NCBI GenBank assembly: GCA_026261815.1
Contig: JAMPIT010000059.1
Coordinates: 21,934,001-21,998,000, forward strand
Source of the DNA: Monarcha castaneiventris obscurior
Lineage: Eukaryota > Chordata > Aves > Passeriformes > Monarchidae
DNA length: 64,000 nucleotides
Direction of reading: 5' to 3'
A program made the position numbers and the translations under genes. Under the pieces are notes generated by a model. The model saw only the letters and a list, made by a program, of their open reading frames with translations, was not told the origin of the DNA and searched no databases. Every line of letters begins with the position of its first letter. Positions within the stretch are counted from its first letter, which is position 1. Below are positions 33,860 to 46,243 of this stretch, one piece after another.

Positions 33860-35060
33860 AACATGAGAATACTGCGACTTATGAAAAGGCACTTAGTCTA
33901 ATATCCTGTTTCCAATAGCAGCCACAATGCTGTGAAAAATCCACTTGAACAAACGGCCCATAGAGCCAGCAAAGGCAAAAGGAGACACTATCAGGAGTCT
34001 GTGAACCTGGCCATTTTCAATTATTTCTTCTTGTGTATCCTCAGCAGTCATACCTCTTTTAATAGCAGCACTGAAGATCCATTCCTGCTTATTTCCTTTA
34101 GCATCTTTCCCTGGTCAATGAGTTTGTCCTTGATCCTACTGATACAGTGTGCCTCCAAAAGCTGCCTGTGGTAAGTTCTAGAGGTTACCTGGGAATAACC
34201 TCCACATCTCCAAACTGAAGGTCCAGCCTCTTACAAAGACAGGTGCTTATTCACTTGATTTTTGCTACACCTTCTCCAGCTTTACTCCCTCTCTTTAGAT
34301 GCAGTGGACAGGGCTGTAGACAGTACTTAAGATCATTGTGGTTGTGAAAAGTCTTTATTAGGGCCAAAAGTCTTGTTCTTTCATGATAATTCCCCACAAT
34401 TTGTTGGCTAAATGTGCAACAGTCAGTGAAAAACAGTTCCAGTGAGCTGTCAGTGGTAACTCCAAGACCCCTCGAGTTATAACTGCAGGTTCTAAGTTCA
34501 GCATCATGTACATGTAGGATCAGATTATTTTCCTCTCCAAAATGCATAACATACATTTTCTGATCCTGAAGCTCACCTACCCCCACTTCCACCACACAGA
34601 CACACATTTTTACAAGTTCCTTATCATCAGGTGGGCATTTTGTTGCTGCAAAGATTCCAACTACCTCCACCATTGTGGAGATTTCAGTTTGAGGCAATTG
34701 ATTAAGACATTGAGAATGACTGATCTAAGGACTGGTTCTTAGGTGAGCCCTTCAGCAGTCTACATCCTAAGAAGTCACCACTAAGCCAACCCTCTGCTTT
34801 CTATCCTTTAAATCCAAAGGAGTTTTCTTCAAGACACCCTTAAATAGCATCCACATAGAACATTATGAAACAATTTTTGAAAATCCAGGTGAATGAGGCT
34901 GACTGGATCTGCTGTACTCATGTGCTTATTGACACCCCCATAGAGGTCCAGAAGGCTGGAGCAGAGGTTTTCCATAATGGAAGCTTTGCTGGTTCTTTCC
35001 CAGCTGGTTGTGTTCATCCCGTACTCTGAGAACCTATTTTATAAAGTGGAGTCCCTCTTA
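33860..35060 (-). mobile_element. Ancient degenerate CR1-like LINE
   Basis: On the - strand, short frames preserve diverged LINE reverse transcriptase landmarks. At 35017-34829 a segment (DPVSLIHLDFQKLFHNVLCG) matches the family's 'V..IYLDF.KAFD.V' motif. At 34697-34251 there are segments like MYVMHFGEENN, RGLGVTTDSSLE and LKYCLQPCPLHLKRG that match 'VMHFGKKN', 'LGV..D.SLK' and 'YC.Q.WSPHLKK'. The + strand order also follows ancient amniote CR1-like elements (ccaaaatgcataacatacattt, gtaactccaagacccc). Many stops; borders approximate. Confidence 0.78.
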
Positions 35061-38000
35061 CCTGGGGTGGGAGGGAGGCTCACAAGCCTGTGGTTCCCAG
35101 AACCTCCTCTGAGCTGTACTTTGGGATGGGACAAACCCTGGCAGACAGCACTGTTTGTGGCCCTGTGGCGTTGCAGCATTACTGGCCAAGCTATGGGATA
35201 TGTTGCACAGCCACATTTCTGCTGGGTTGGGAGCAGGTGTCTCCCCACCATCTTCAACAGCAAAAAGAAAAGAAAAGATTTAATTGAGTTTCTCTGCTCA
35301 GACTTTCTTATTCCTGAATGTCCTTTCTACACATTGGTCATCCAATCATCTCACAATTCCTACCGCTTCCTGCCTTTATTTACATAACATTCTTGCTGTC
35401 AGCATAAGCATCCATTCCAAAGTGCTCCTCTAGTTCTTATTTTGCCCTCTTAATTCCTGTTTACAGTTGGCCTGAATTTATTTATGGCCATTCTTGTTCT
35501 CATTTGAGCATTACCATTTTTAAGTATTGGCTTCTGTGAACATAGAGCGCATTGGTTCTTCACAGGTTACTCCTGTCTCCTGGTCTTAACAGGTGTAAAT
35601 CCCTCCTTTCTACCCCAAGACTCATCCACACACTGGCACTCAGGACCTCTACTTGCCCCCGTGGTTTCTCACAAGAAACTAGAAGTATTCTGAAAAAGTC
35701 AGGATAGAGGTCTTGCACTACAGTCTTGTTCTGAACAGCAGACCTTATCCTAAGCTTACCATCCTACCCTTCCCTACCATTTGGTGCCAGCATTCCTGGA
35801 CACCTGGGGGCTCATTCTTGTACCCTTAAGTACCCTCCCTGGGCACCAGCTTCACTGCCTTGGTGCCCAGCAAGCGTCCATGCTGCCCTCTCAGCCACCA
35901 CAAACCCAGCTGCGTGTTTTCAGTCACAAACCCACTACCACCACCTTCTTCTTCCTGTTCTTGAAGGTCCCCTTTGCCAATGGATTGCATTTGGTGCAAG
36001 AAGACAGTAATACGAGCTGGAAGCCAAATCTCTTCAGAGACAGTAGAGCTTTCCTTCCACCAGTACACTGGTCTTCCCAGAAAAATTGCTAAAATGCCTG
36101 ACCAGACTAGAGGTGTGCAGGGGAGAGAAGAGAGAGCATCTTTATCCAACCTACAATTAACAAACAACCAGTGCAGACCACCCATGGTCCTTCAGGTCCA
36201 TGTGAAGAGAGCTGACCTCTTCAAATAAAGGGCTCTGTGCAGACCTTCTGGTTTGGATGGAAGCACAGTGGTGGTTCTCTCCACTGTTACGTGTTCCTAA
36301 CATGCACAGCTCAACAGCACGTGGGGCCTCCCCCAGAGCAGGTTGTATTTCACTGACACAGTACATACAAAGTGCTGTTTGACTGATACTTTATTGAATA
36401 CTTTTCCTGTGATCATTGTCCTTGACATTATGCTATTGCAGAGGAGTCTTGGCAGGAGTTTTGGGAGTTTTTAAATGCAACTATAGATTTTACAGAAGTT
36501 AACCTGGCAAATAAAACAAGGAATAATAGTAAATGGGCTTCATAGTCAGCTTATGCAATGAAAAGATGTTCTTGCACTTTATAAATGTTTTAATAGTATG
36601 GAACTTTTTATTCCTTTTCTTTGAAGAATTCTGATTTCTCATCTGAGAACAAAACAATGTTTTATCCTCTCTGTGCATTCATCACCATGGTACCAAAGTG
36701 CCTTACAGAGAAATAAGACAGGTGGTTGGCAGTATTTTCCTTGAGACTTTCAACAGAAGTGGCCCTTGAAGGATTTTGACAGCCTGCCCATGTCAACCTA
36801 TTAGTATTATTAGTATTACATTGGCATATATGCATCAATGAAACAAACCCAAGGATTTCTGAGCTGCCTGGATGCCATTGGAACAGATGGCTGGGAATAG
36901 GAAAATAGCCCAGAAAGCATTTCTGCATGCAGTAGTGCTGCTAGCTGAAACAGACCTGAAAAGTGTTTGTTCACCCTGAAGACATTATCAGATGCTTTAG
37001 AGGATGGAACTATCACTGATAAGGTGGCCAAGTTAGTGAAGCACTAAATTCTTGGCAATTTCAGAGATAGGTTTCAAATGTCTTGGGCTGTGCTTGTTAC
37101 TGATCAGCACGGATCTACTGCAGTCTCCATGAGACTGCCCATCATCCTCAAGGGAAAGAGTTCCTTTGGGCTGACAGGACACTCAGCAACATGGGAAAGT
37201 ACACCACTACATTCATGGAAGTCAATAACCACAGGCCTGAAATGGAGCCTCCAACAACAGATAGGAACACTTTTTAATCAAAAATAACTTTTCTAGTTCT
37301 TCTCCTTTACCACACCTCCCCACCCTCCGCCCACACCTCCTGCCAGCTTTTCCAGTGGCTTCTGGGGTGCTGTGCAATCAGTACACAGAATTTATGTAAC
37401 TCTTCCCATTCTGCTAATTCCAGTTGATGGCAGATACATGTAACAACTGCATTCAAAGAGAGGATTCTGTAATTTATTTTCTGAAAGAAGAACACTTTCT
37501 CTCTGCTTTATGCTCATCTGGCTGAAGGTGGACTTTGAGCTTTTAAGTATTTTTATTCATCATTGTTCTCCCCTTTCCAACTTACAGCAGTTTCTTTCCT
37601 CCCAGAAAGCACAGTGCAGATAAAGTGCCACAAGATTAAATCTAATGACACTTCAGTTTCCAGAAGGTGGAAACAGTTCAGTTTCCAGAAGAAGGTGGAT
37701 ATACTGCTATGGTGGAAACAACAATTAGTCAGAGGAGAAATATGCATGTGTTCATCTGCAAGGTACCTTTTTTTAGTTAAGTAGCATTCATATAGATGTA
37801 AGCAGATGCAAGGGAGCAAATACTGTGGATAAAGAAAATATCTGGCATGAAAATTACCCTTTCAAGTAAAAACATCAAATAATCAGATGTTTGGACAGCA
37901 GATTATACTACGCCCTCACCATTTACATGTATTAACACAGTAGAAAATAATTTTTACCTGATCTGCAATGAAACATGGCGAGAAAAGAATTAGGAAAACA

Positions 38001-40608
38001 GAAAAGCATCACCTTAAATTTTCAGAGGAGTCTTTAAAACCTTGACACCATGTCAGGCAGTGTGTGGTATATATTACAGATAGCTCAGTTGCATCTCACA
38101 AACATGTCTTAAGGTTTCATTTTCTGCATGTCATTTCACAACAGCTGGCATGTTGGGTTTTTTCTTTTTTTCTCCCTTACTAATACAAAATCCTTGAGTG
38201 GGTTGGCTGTGAAGTCCCATCTTTCTAAGCAGAAAGCATCCAATTCTGCTTTTTTTTCCCACATTTTGAAGGGCTAGACATGAGACACAGTAGGGAACCG
38301 AGCTGAGAGAATTAATTTCTGCATCTGATGGGGATCTGAGTTACAGTGAATCTGGGTGGTCCTGTGCAGGGATGAACATCAACAATATCCCTTCATTAAA
38401 TGGTGCTTCTCCTTTTGTGAAAGGAAAGAAAATCCTAGATTCATGGACACAAAATGTACTCTGGATCTCAGGACACTGAGAATCAGGCATTTCCATTCTC
38501 CCCATGCCTATCAACAAGGAGGGTGACCCAGGAGCTGGGCAGAAGAACAGTGGGAAAGCAGGCAGGTTTCTGGCAGAATTCCTAGAAAATTCCAGTGAAA
38601 TAATGTAATCTACAGGAATTATTTCTATCTGAAAGAATAGACAAATCTGATAAAGCATGTCTGTCTCTGAGCGCACCTAGCTGGACCTGTTTATGGTCTA
38701 GCAGCTCTTAATTGTCTCCTGTCCCTGCAACTATCTTGCACATGTTAGCATATCTCCTCCTTTTATTAATTTGTCCGCAACTTTGTTGTTCTTGTTTTAG
38801 CTCTGTGGGCACTGTGCAAATGATGGAAATCAGACTGGGTATCCCAACCTTAGCTGAATAAAGACTTACAGGGGAAAAGTGAAGATAGTAAATTGGATTC
38901 AGTGGGGACGTGCAAGCTTGGCACCACCTCAGGTAGAGCAATTGTAAAAACCCACATTCCAGATCCCAAGGAAGAAGTTAACAAATAGATTGACTGATCC
39001 AAAATACTAAGGAATTAAACCAATCCTTGAAAGTGATGGGATGGGGAGAAGAAGGGAGCCTGCTCCAATACCCAAACTAGGTTCACCTTGACAAGTGCGT
39101 ATCTGGCAAGTAGTAAACACAGTCATATTTCTAAAGAAGAATTTTAAAAGATCAATGAACATCACAGAAATGTAAGCTTCTTGGTTACTTAGAAACAGAG
39201 CTCAGTGATTCAGAGCCATTTCTTAAACCTATCTTTGCTTTATGCTGGCCCTCCAATGCAGGTAATAGAAGAGTGATTCAGTCTACCTGACACGGACTAT
39301 CAAGGTCTGTACTTAACCCCACTCCTTCATTTCCTTCCCTGAAGCAATGTATTTGTGAATCCTGGCTTGGATCCCAGCCAGGAATATCTGAAAATGCAGC
39401 CTCATACTGCCTAAATCCATAAAGAGGAAACTATTCAGACAACTGATGCACCTTCAGGGCAGAACATTAAATTGATCCTTTGGCAAGGAACACCATGTGT
39501 AACTTTACACGGCAATTCCCATAAATACTACTAAGATTATCAGCCAAAGCATAGATTATCTTGAGCTGTGGTTGTCTTTTAGGAGCAGCTATGAGAACAG
39601 TTTGTACTGTGTGCAGGTACTCGTCCAGTCTATGTTCCCCAGCCCACCACACCGAAATTGTGCCTTGAGAAGAGCTGGTGACAGTGCCTCATTGTGCATA
39701 TCCAAGGTGACTGCCTTACTGGAGCATGGCAAATCACCCAGTGGAAATGGCACCATTGGGTAGTCAGGGGGAATGGCTCAGATATTCTCCTGCCATAATT
39801 GGCTGGAAGGGAAGTAGCTGTTGCTTCCCACATCTCCCATTATTTTCTTCTAAGTGTTGAAAGACCTCAGGGTAAGTTGTGCAGGGTCTTTCTGGGGCAG
39901 CCTGAGCCTTGATGTCCTTCCTGCATTTTCTCAGCCAAGGCAGTGGCCTCCACTGGAGCACTGTGTGTTCCAGCTGTCCCTTTTCAGTCCCTAGAGGTTT
40001 TCAGTCAGCTTGCATCTCTGGGTCAGCACTATATGCAGCTGTGTGTACATGCAGAGCTGCATATGTGTTCACACACACAGTGCAGGTCTGAGTTACAGTT
40101 TGAGCTACAGACCAAACAAAGCCATTTCCAGAGCTGCCTCCATCTTTCTGCAGAAAGTTACTGTTCCCTAACCATTTCGCTTGGAATTTAAATGCAACGT
40201 ATACAAGCTTTGGAAAGAGTATTTTCCATAGTTTTTTAAAGAAGGTCTTATAACATTAGCATATATTATTAGTACCTTTTCCTGTAAACCCTTCTGACTG
40301 CCACTATGCATGATTTCATGGAATGAGTTTTCCTCTCTGAGAAACATAAACAAGACTTTTCGGGTTTTTCAGCATAATATTTGTGACCCTCTATTCTAAT
40401 GCACATTTTTACCTCTTGGACCCTCTTTGGTAACTGGTTGCCTGCTAAGCCATAGAGTAGCCTTAAGAAACCACTTTGATGAAACGTTCTTTCTGGTCAG
40501 GACAAGTTAAGTGCTTGTTTTAACTCTGGATGCAGGATATGTTTTTGTACATGCTTGGTTATTTTTTCACATGTCTTTAGGTTATTTACCAGGCAACAGT
40601 GGCACGCA

Positions 40609-41058
40609 ATGTCATCATCCATATCAACATCTGCTGGTATTGAAACAGTCTTCTCAGCAGATGCCTCCGAACTGGTACATGGTGGCATAGCTGCAGGGAA
40701 ATTCTTAAGACTCCATGATTTGAGAAGGAAGTTAGATAGGTTTCCTCAGTTCATGTGCATCTCTCTAGGAATGCATAAACCCCACGAGATTTGGATCAAA
40801 TTCAGTGTGGCAGCTGAAGTTCTCGTGATCAGGAATCTAGCTGGCACATTACAAAATCTTTCAATACAGGCTTTCAGTTTCGAGTGGGCTGGTGATATCT
40901 GCATTTTCACATTCCTGCTAGCATTTGAAGTCGGGAATAACATCACTCTGAAATTCCACCTCCAGAGAGCTACCAGATTTCTCCACAAGTACAGCATGAA
41001 GGATGAGGATGCCTTTCCTATTCAGACTGATTCATCTTTCCTTAACACAAGGCTCTGA
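40609..41058 (+). other. Unassigned open frame, 149 aa
   Basis: From ATG to TGA the frame encodes 149 residues (open upstream to 40555 with a TTG). The protein has mixed hydrophobic and basic composition, with no signal peptide, clear membrane span or domain that I recognise. It is the longest open frame from 36 to 62 kb outside repeats. In AT-rich DNA such a frame can occur by chance. It could also be an old retroelement or pseudogene piece. Confidence 0.25.
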
Positions 41059-41160
41059 AGGAGTTAAATCCTCAGTCTAGTAGATTGTGGTCTTGCCAAT
41101 CTTGTTTTTTTCTTTTTTATTTTTTTAAGGTGCCAGACATAAAAATAAAGAAGATGTATC

Positions 41161-41192
41161 AGCACACTTCCTTAGAAGCACACTTCCTTAGA
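41161..41192 (+). repeat. 16-bp tandem duplication
   Basis: The unit agcacacttccttaga occurs twice exactly, followed by a degenerate third (agctgagcttcctcat). Confidence 0.95.
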
Positions 41193-43597
41193 AGCTGAGC
41201 TTCCTCATTAAGAATAAATGCAGGATATACAGTGTATTTCATGCTGAAATGCATTCCCTTCTAGAATGTCATGAATACAATTAGCCATTAGCAAGATCTC
41301 CACACACACAGGGCTCAGATCAGGAAATAATAGAAACAGCCACATACTGTTAAAATGTGGAGAGGGAGAAAACCACAAAACAAGAGCCAACTGTTGTGTA
41401 AGTATGGTCCTGATACTGCTCCATGTTGGTCTCTAGTCAGGCTGAGAAGAGGCAATGAGGGATCATGCTGTAAAATGCCCAGTAGGAGCTACAATGCAGT
41501 GTTTGTGCTCTTTACCACTGTGCAGTGGTGATGGCTGATCCTGGAATGCTGCATTTCACCAGCTTAGCCAGGATACCTCTATGTCACTGCTTTTTAGGAG
41601 TACCTCAAACATCCATGAATTAGAATGATTTCACTGACAGGAAATTCTTTCATCTTTTTGATGTCCAAGTACTAAAAACACCAGTGACAAACCTGAGCAT
41701 TCAAGTGTGGAAATTAATTTGAAAGTTCCCTATGTTTGGTGCTGCTTGGGGCCATCTCAGTGTACAAGAACCTGTTCTGGTTTTTTCTTTTGTGATTTCT
41801 TTTCCCCTGCAACTTTTTCCTTGTTGGGTGTGGGAAGGACTTCTATTGGATTGGCAAGTGCAGCATGTACACGAGTGCCTGATTGTACTCTCTACATCTT
41901 TATACCTGGGGTGTATAGAGAACCTGGCTGCTACCAGGTTTAAGGTATTTTTCAGTGTTTGGGGTTAGCTTGGGGTTAGCACCTGAATCTGGTGCTTTGA
42001 GGAAAGTCTATGTACTTTTTACATTCTATTGAGTGAATTGCAATGTTTTCCATTTTAATGTGTTATACAAATAATTATTGTATCTTCCAGCAGTACTTGC
42101 AGATATTTCTGACACCCTGGTGAGGAGACAGGTTCTATGGTGTCAGGGCTAAAATGAGCAGATACATGTTGGATTTGTGACTCTGGAGGTAGTGTCATAC
42201 CTTGGACTGAGTATTGTAAAAGGAAAGATACAGACTGTCAAAAATGTGATGTGAAACATCCACTCTGCTTATTTCAGGTTCAAAGTGGATAGTTTCAGAA
42301 GAGTTCCTGATAAAAAAAAATATGTACAACTCTCCCTTCCTGAACAACAAAGAAACATCTCCCCACATAATTCAGGGCTTTTTTAAAAAGCAGGATTTAA
42401 TTTTATTGTCTGTGTTTTAGTGCTACAGCTGGTTCTTATGGCTGAGGGTTTTTTCTTCTCCCACTGAGTCTAATTTCCTCAAAACTGAAACAAATAATAT
42501 AACTCTCTCCATGATCATGCTGCAATGATGTTGTCATATTTATTTTTATCTTCTCTTGTACAAGCCATATTAAATAGTGGCTATTATAAGGTTTTTCAAT
42601 TTAGACTTAATTGGCAATCTGAAGCCTACCATTTCTTTGCCATTCATCATAATGACTTTAAAGTGTACTCTGCCTAAAATCTGGATCCAGTACATCATGA
42701 ACAGAGTATAGCTCTAGGCAAAGAAAGAAGCCTAAGGAGGAAAGTAAAATATCTAGGTAGAACCTGCTTGAGATCCAGCCATGTTCCTATGTTGAGGCAA
42801 GGATGGGAAGTCTGTTCTCCAGTAATAAATTGCAATGCTCAGTTCTAAAGAAAATCTCTGGTGGACAGATGAGCTGAAGCCATATTGTAAATGTCTGGGA
42901 GAGTTTGTGGCATGTATTGAGAATGGACACAGAAACACGTTGCTGAGCAGGACCTCAAAGTAACCACATGTTCTCAATGTGTCTTTTCTTTCTGCTTTCC
43001 TTGGTGAATGGGATTATCTGTTTTCACATCCTAGTTACACTTAAGAGGGTATTTGTGCCAGCTGAGCTAGGAAGGCTGTGTATAAGCTAGTAGTGCCATG
43101 ACAATACTCACTAGAAAAAGCATCAAACAGGATAAAAATTCCTCTCTGGAATACCTGTTTCTGAACTGGGTTTGAGGCTTTTTTTTCCCCAAAACTGCCC
43201 CTTCCTTGCTTTTCTGTCTCCTTCCAGAGCTGAATGCTGTGTGTCCCATACTAGTTCCTATTTGGATCACAAGCCTTTGACTCTTGATTTTCATTCTGAT
43301 GCTCCCTCCATAAAATTGAATGCAGAGCTCAAGGCCACTGTGTAAAGCAATTACATTTGCATCTTGAACGGGCACATCTTCTTTAAATGTTCATGATATT
43401 GTATAAACATGCATAGCACTAAAATTGCCTGCCTCTCCCCTTCCTTCCAAGATCAATACATACCAGACCAGAGAAAGGTACAGTTTTGCTAAAATTTGCA
43501 GTTATAACTGAAGTTTACTTCAATACCTTAGTTGTCCTGATCTCTACTTGGTTTATTTAAATGATCCTAACATCAGCTCTCTTTGAGGATTTCTCAA

Positions 43598-43623
43598 ATA
43601 TATATATATATATATATATATAA
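43598..43623. repeat. (AT)n microsatellite
   Basis: About 12 uninterrupted AT units. Confidence 0.98.
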
Positions 43624-44978
43624 TTTTTAAAATGTTTTACTGTTTGACCTTAAGGCTCAGATCCTTATTTACAGACTCTTTTTTCACATTTTTTGGCAAG
43701 CAGATTTTGCATTAGTTTGCTCAAAACCTGAAAGCAGCATCAAGGATTAGAGAAATCTAAAATTCATCATCTACAGCTCCTCAAGTGTGAATTTAATATG
43801 AGAGAAAGCTGACAGTGTTATTGCTGCCAGCGTACATGGCTCTGAAACAATTCAGCAGGGCCAGAATGAATTAGGTTTATATCTGAAAAGGACGCCTATG
43901 GACAAAAATGCAACAGCCCATTTCTCAAGGGAAAATTAAACCCATTCTTTTCCAAGATTCACATATAGAGCTTTGGAAAGCATTTATTTTACAAACAAAA
44001 CCAGGCATATTTCTTCCTCTCTGAGCTGCACTCATCAACTCAGTATTCTAATAGATTTAACGAGAGGCACCAGTAAAACCACGGTTTGAACAGAGCAGAT
44101 TATTTTTCATAAATACTTACAAACTAGATTAATTTAGTCTCACTCTTCTCAAAGTGAGTGATTTCCCTATGGGAGTGCTTCACCCATTGCTAACTGTGAA
44201 AAAGCCACCTCTGAGGATGGCTTTGAGTGGCCAGCTCCATCAGAGTCACAGCCAGACAGAGTTGTCCATCGCACTGCTTCCTACTTCCTCCTATTGCTCT
44301 TGGAGTAGTTGCAGTAAAGTACTTGAGATTTTATTATCTGAACTATGGGATCAGTTATAATTAATGTGAAATTGTTTGTTTCCTGGCAGGATGATGCCAT
44401 GTCTCGGGATGTGGGTAAACTGATCATGATGATGGTCTCTCCCTTTGGGTGAAGAAAACTTGGAAGAAAAGCTGAGGAAGCCACACATGCTTTTATTTCT
44501 TCAGTAAATTGCGGCAATTTAAAGCCAGGTAGCAGTGAGAGTAACAGATCTTAAACTAATAATATTGATTTTCCTTTCTGGAACACACAGCCCCTCTACA
44601 AAACATTGCTCTGAGGAAAATATTAGACATCTGCTAAGCTGTGCTTAACGGAAGTATTCATGTTACTCTTAGACTGAATTAAACAGGGTGACATATAGCA
44701 CATACATAGGAATAGTCATATGATTTACTAGTTTTCACCATCACTACAGTTATTCTTGTAATCTTACATACTAAAATTGCAGGGCTTTAGCAGAGGCCCT
44801 AACATTGTCTCTTAAGCTTTTAGAAGTTACTCTTGTACGTTTCAGAGAGCATGTTTACATAATGACTTTTTAGACATATATAGATATAGATTCCTGTCTG
44901 TACTTTTGTAGATAAAAGTATTTTTTGCATTTTAAAGGAACAGGATGGGGAAAAAAGAACTTAATAAAAGAGGACCCT

Positions 44979-45014
44979 ATTTATTTCTCCATTTGAGGAA
45001 ATGGAGAAATAAAT
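44979..45014. repeat. Perfect 16-bp inverted repeat with 4-nt loop
   Basis: ATTTATTTCTCCATTT (44979-44994), loop GAGG, then its exact reverse complement AAATGGAGAAATAAAT (44999-45014). It lies 160 bp before a CR1 copy. Confidence 0.97.
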
Positions 45015-45177
45015 GGTCAGGATCCAACGAGCTGTAATGTGGGGAAGGTTAACTATTGATCAAAGCAGATGTAAAATCACATATAAGCCAGGGAACACAG
45101 TTTCAAGGACTCTGATATCTTTCACCTTCTTTCATCATCTCTGGATAAGCTGAGGAGTATCCAGTAGGGCACATTCT

Positions 45178-46243
45178 CAAGAGAGTACCCTCAGCCAGTT
45201 TGCTGATGATACAAACTGGGAAGAGAGGCTGACACACCAGAGGGTTGTGTTGCCATCCAGAGGGATCTCAGCATGCTGAAGAAATGGGCTGATGGGAACA
45301 TCACCAAGTTCAACAAGAGGAAGTGTAAAGTCCTGCACCTGGGAAGGAGCAGCCCCAGGCACCAATACATGCTGGGGGTGCCCGGCTTTGCAGATGCTTT
45401 GCAGAGCAGGACCTGGCTCAAACACAAGCCAGCAGTGCGTCCCTGCCCCTGGGGCAGCTGATGGGGTCCTGGACTGCATCAGGAAAAGTGTTGCCAGCAG
45501 GGCCAGGGAAGTGATACTACCCCTCTGCTTAGCCCTGGGGAGGGCTCACCTTGTGTGCTCTGTCCAGGTCTGGGGATCCTCACTAAAAGAGGTCCTAAGG
45601 AAGACTGGGGAGAATCTAATGAAGGGCCACAATTATGATGAAGAGACCAGACTATCTCTCTATAAGGAAAAGCTGAGAGAGCTGTGACTGTTCAGCCTGG
45701 AAAAGAGAAGGTCCAGGGGGATTTATCAATGTGGTAATTATCCAAAGGGAGGGTGCAAAGAGGACAGAGCCAGGCTGTCTTCAGTGGTGCCCAGTGAGAG
45801 AGCCAGAGGTAATGGGCACATACTAAAATACAGGAGATTCCCTCTGATCATCAAGAAACACTTTTGCACTGTGAGGGGTGACCAAGCACTGGCACAGAGT
45901 GTCCAGGGGGTTTGTAGAGTCTCCATCCTTTTTTACAGAAAGAGTGATAAAAGTATTGGAATGGTTTACCAGGGGAGGTGGTGAAATCACCATCCCTGGA
46001 CATGTTTAAAAAGAGATTGGATGTGGCACTCAGTGCCATGGTTTAGTTTAGTTAAGGTGTTAGGGCAGAGGTTGGACTCGATGATCTTGAAGGTCTCTTC
46101 CAACCTGGTAATTCTGTGATTCTGTGATTCTGTGATATAATCCTGGGCAACCAGATCTGGGTGTCCCTTGCTTGAGCAGCAGGGGTTTGACCAAACGACC
46201 TCAAGAAGACCCTTCCAACCCCAGCCATTCAATGATTCTGTGA
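45178..46243 (+). mobile_element. CR1 LINE 3' half, interrupted by a second CR1 tail
   Basis: Starts within the reverse transcriptase region with the catalytic FADD motif still readable (QFADDTN at about 45198-45218). It continues through 'ctgaagaaatgggctgatgggaac', 'aagtcctgcacctgggaaggagc', 'ctgcatcaggaaaagtgttgcc' and the 3' UTR 'actgtgaggggtgaccaagcactggcac'. Just after 'gagtctccatcc' the order breaks at 45929 for a foreign CR1 tail, and resumes at about 46137 with 'atcctgggcaaccagatctggg', ending 'aatgattctgtga' at 46243. Frames are broken, so it is inactive. Confidence 0.9.
45929..46136 (+). mobile_element. Nested CR1 3' fragment
   Basis: About 208 bp of a different CR1 subfamily tail: 'ggaatggtttaccaggggaggtggtgaaatcaccatccctggacatg', 'ggatgtggcactcagtgccatggttta', 'ggttggactcgatgatcttgaagg', then three copies of the ATTCTGTG octamer. 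It sits inside the 3' UTR of the surrounding CR1 and is therefore the younger insertion. Confidence 0.82.

Larger units (their letters stand above)
35061..45177. other. Intergenic, 10.1 kb without a supported gene
   Basis: Mostly AT-rich single-copy-looking sequence. Items seen: a 25-bp imperfect tandem pair at 37652-37699 (ttcagtttccagaag core), a 149-aa frame at 40609-41058, a 16-bp tandem pair at 41161-41192, an (AT)n run at 43598-43623 and a perfect hairpin at 44979-45014. No splice-supported gene or RNA gene recognised. Confidence 0.55.
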
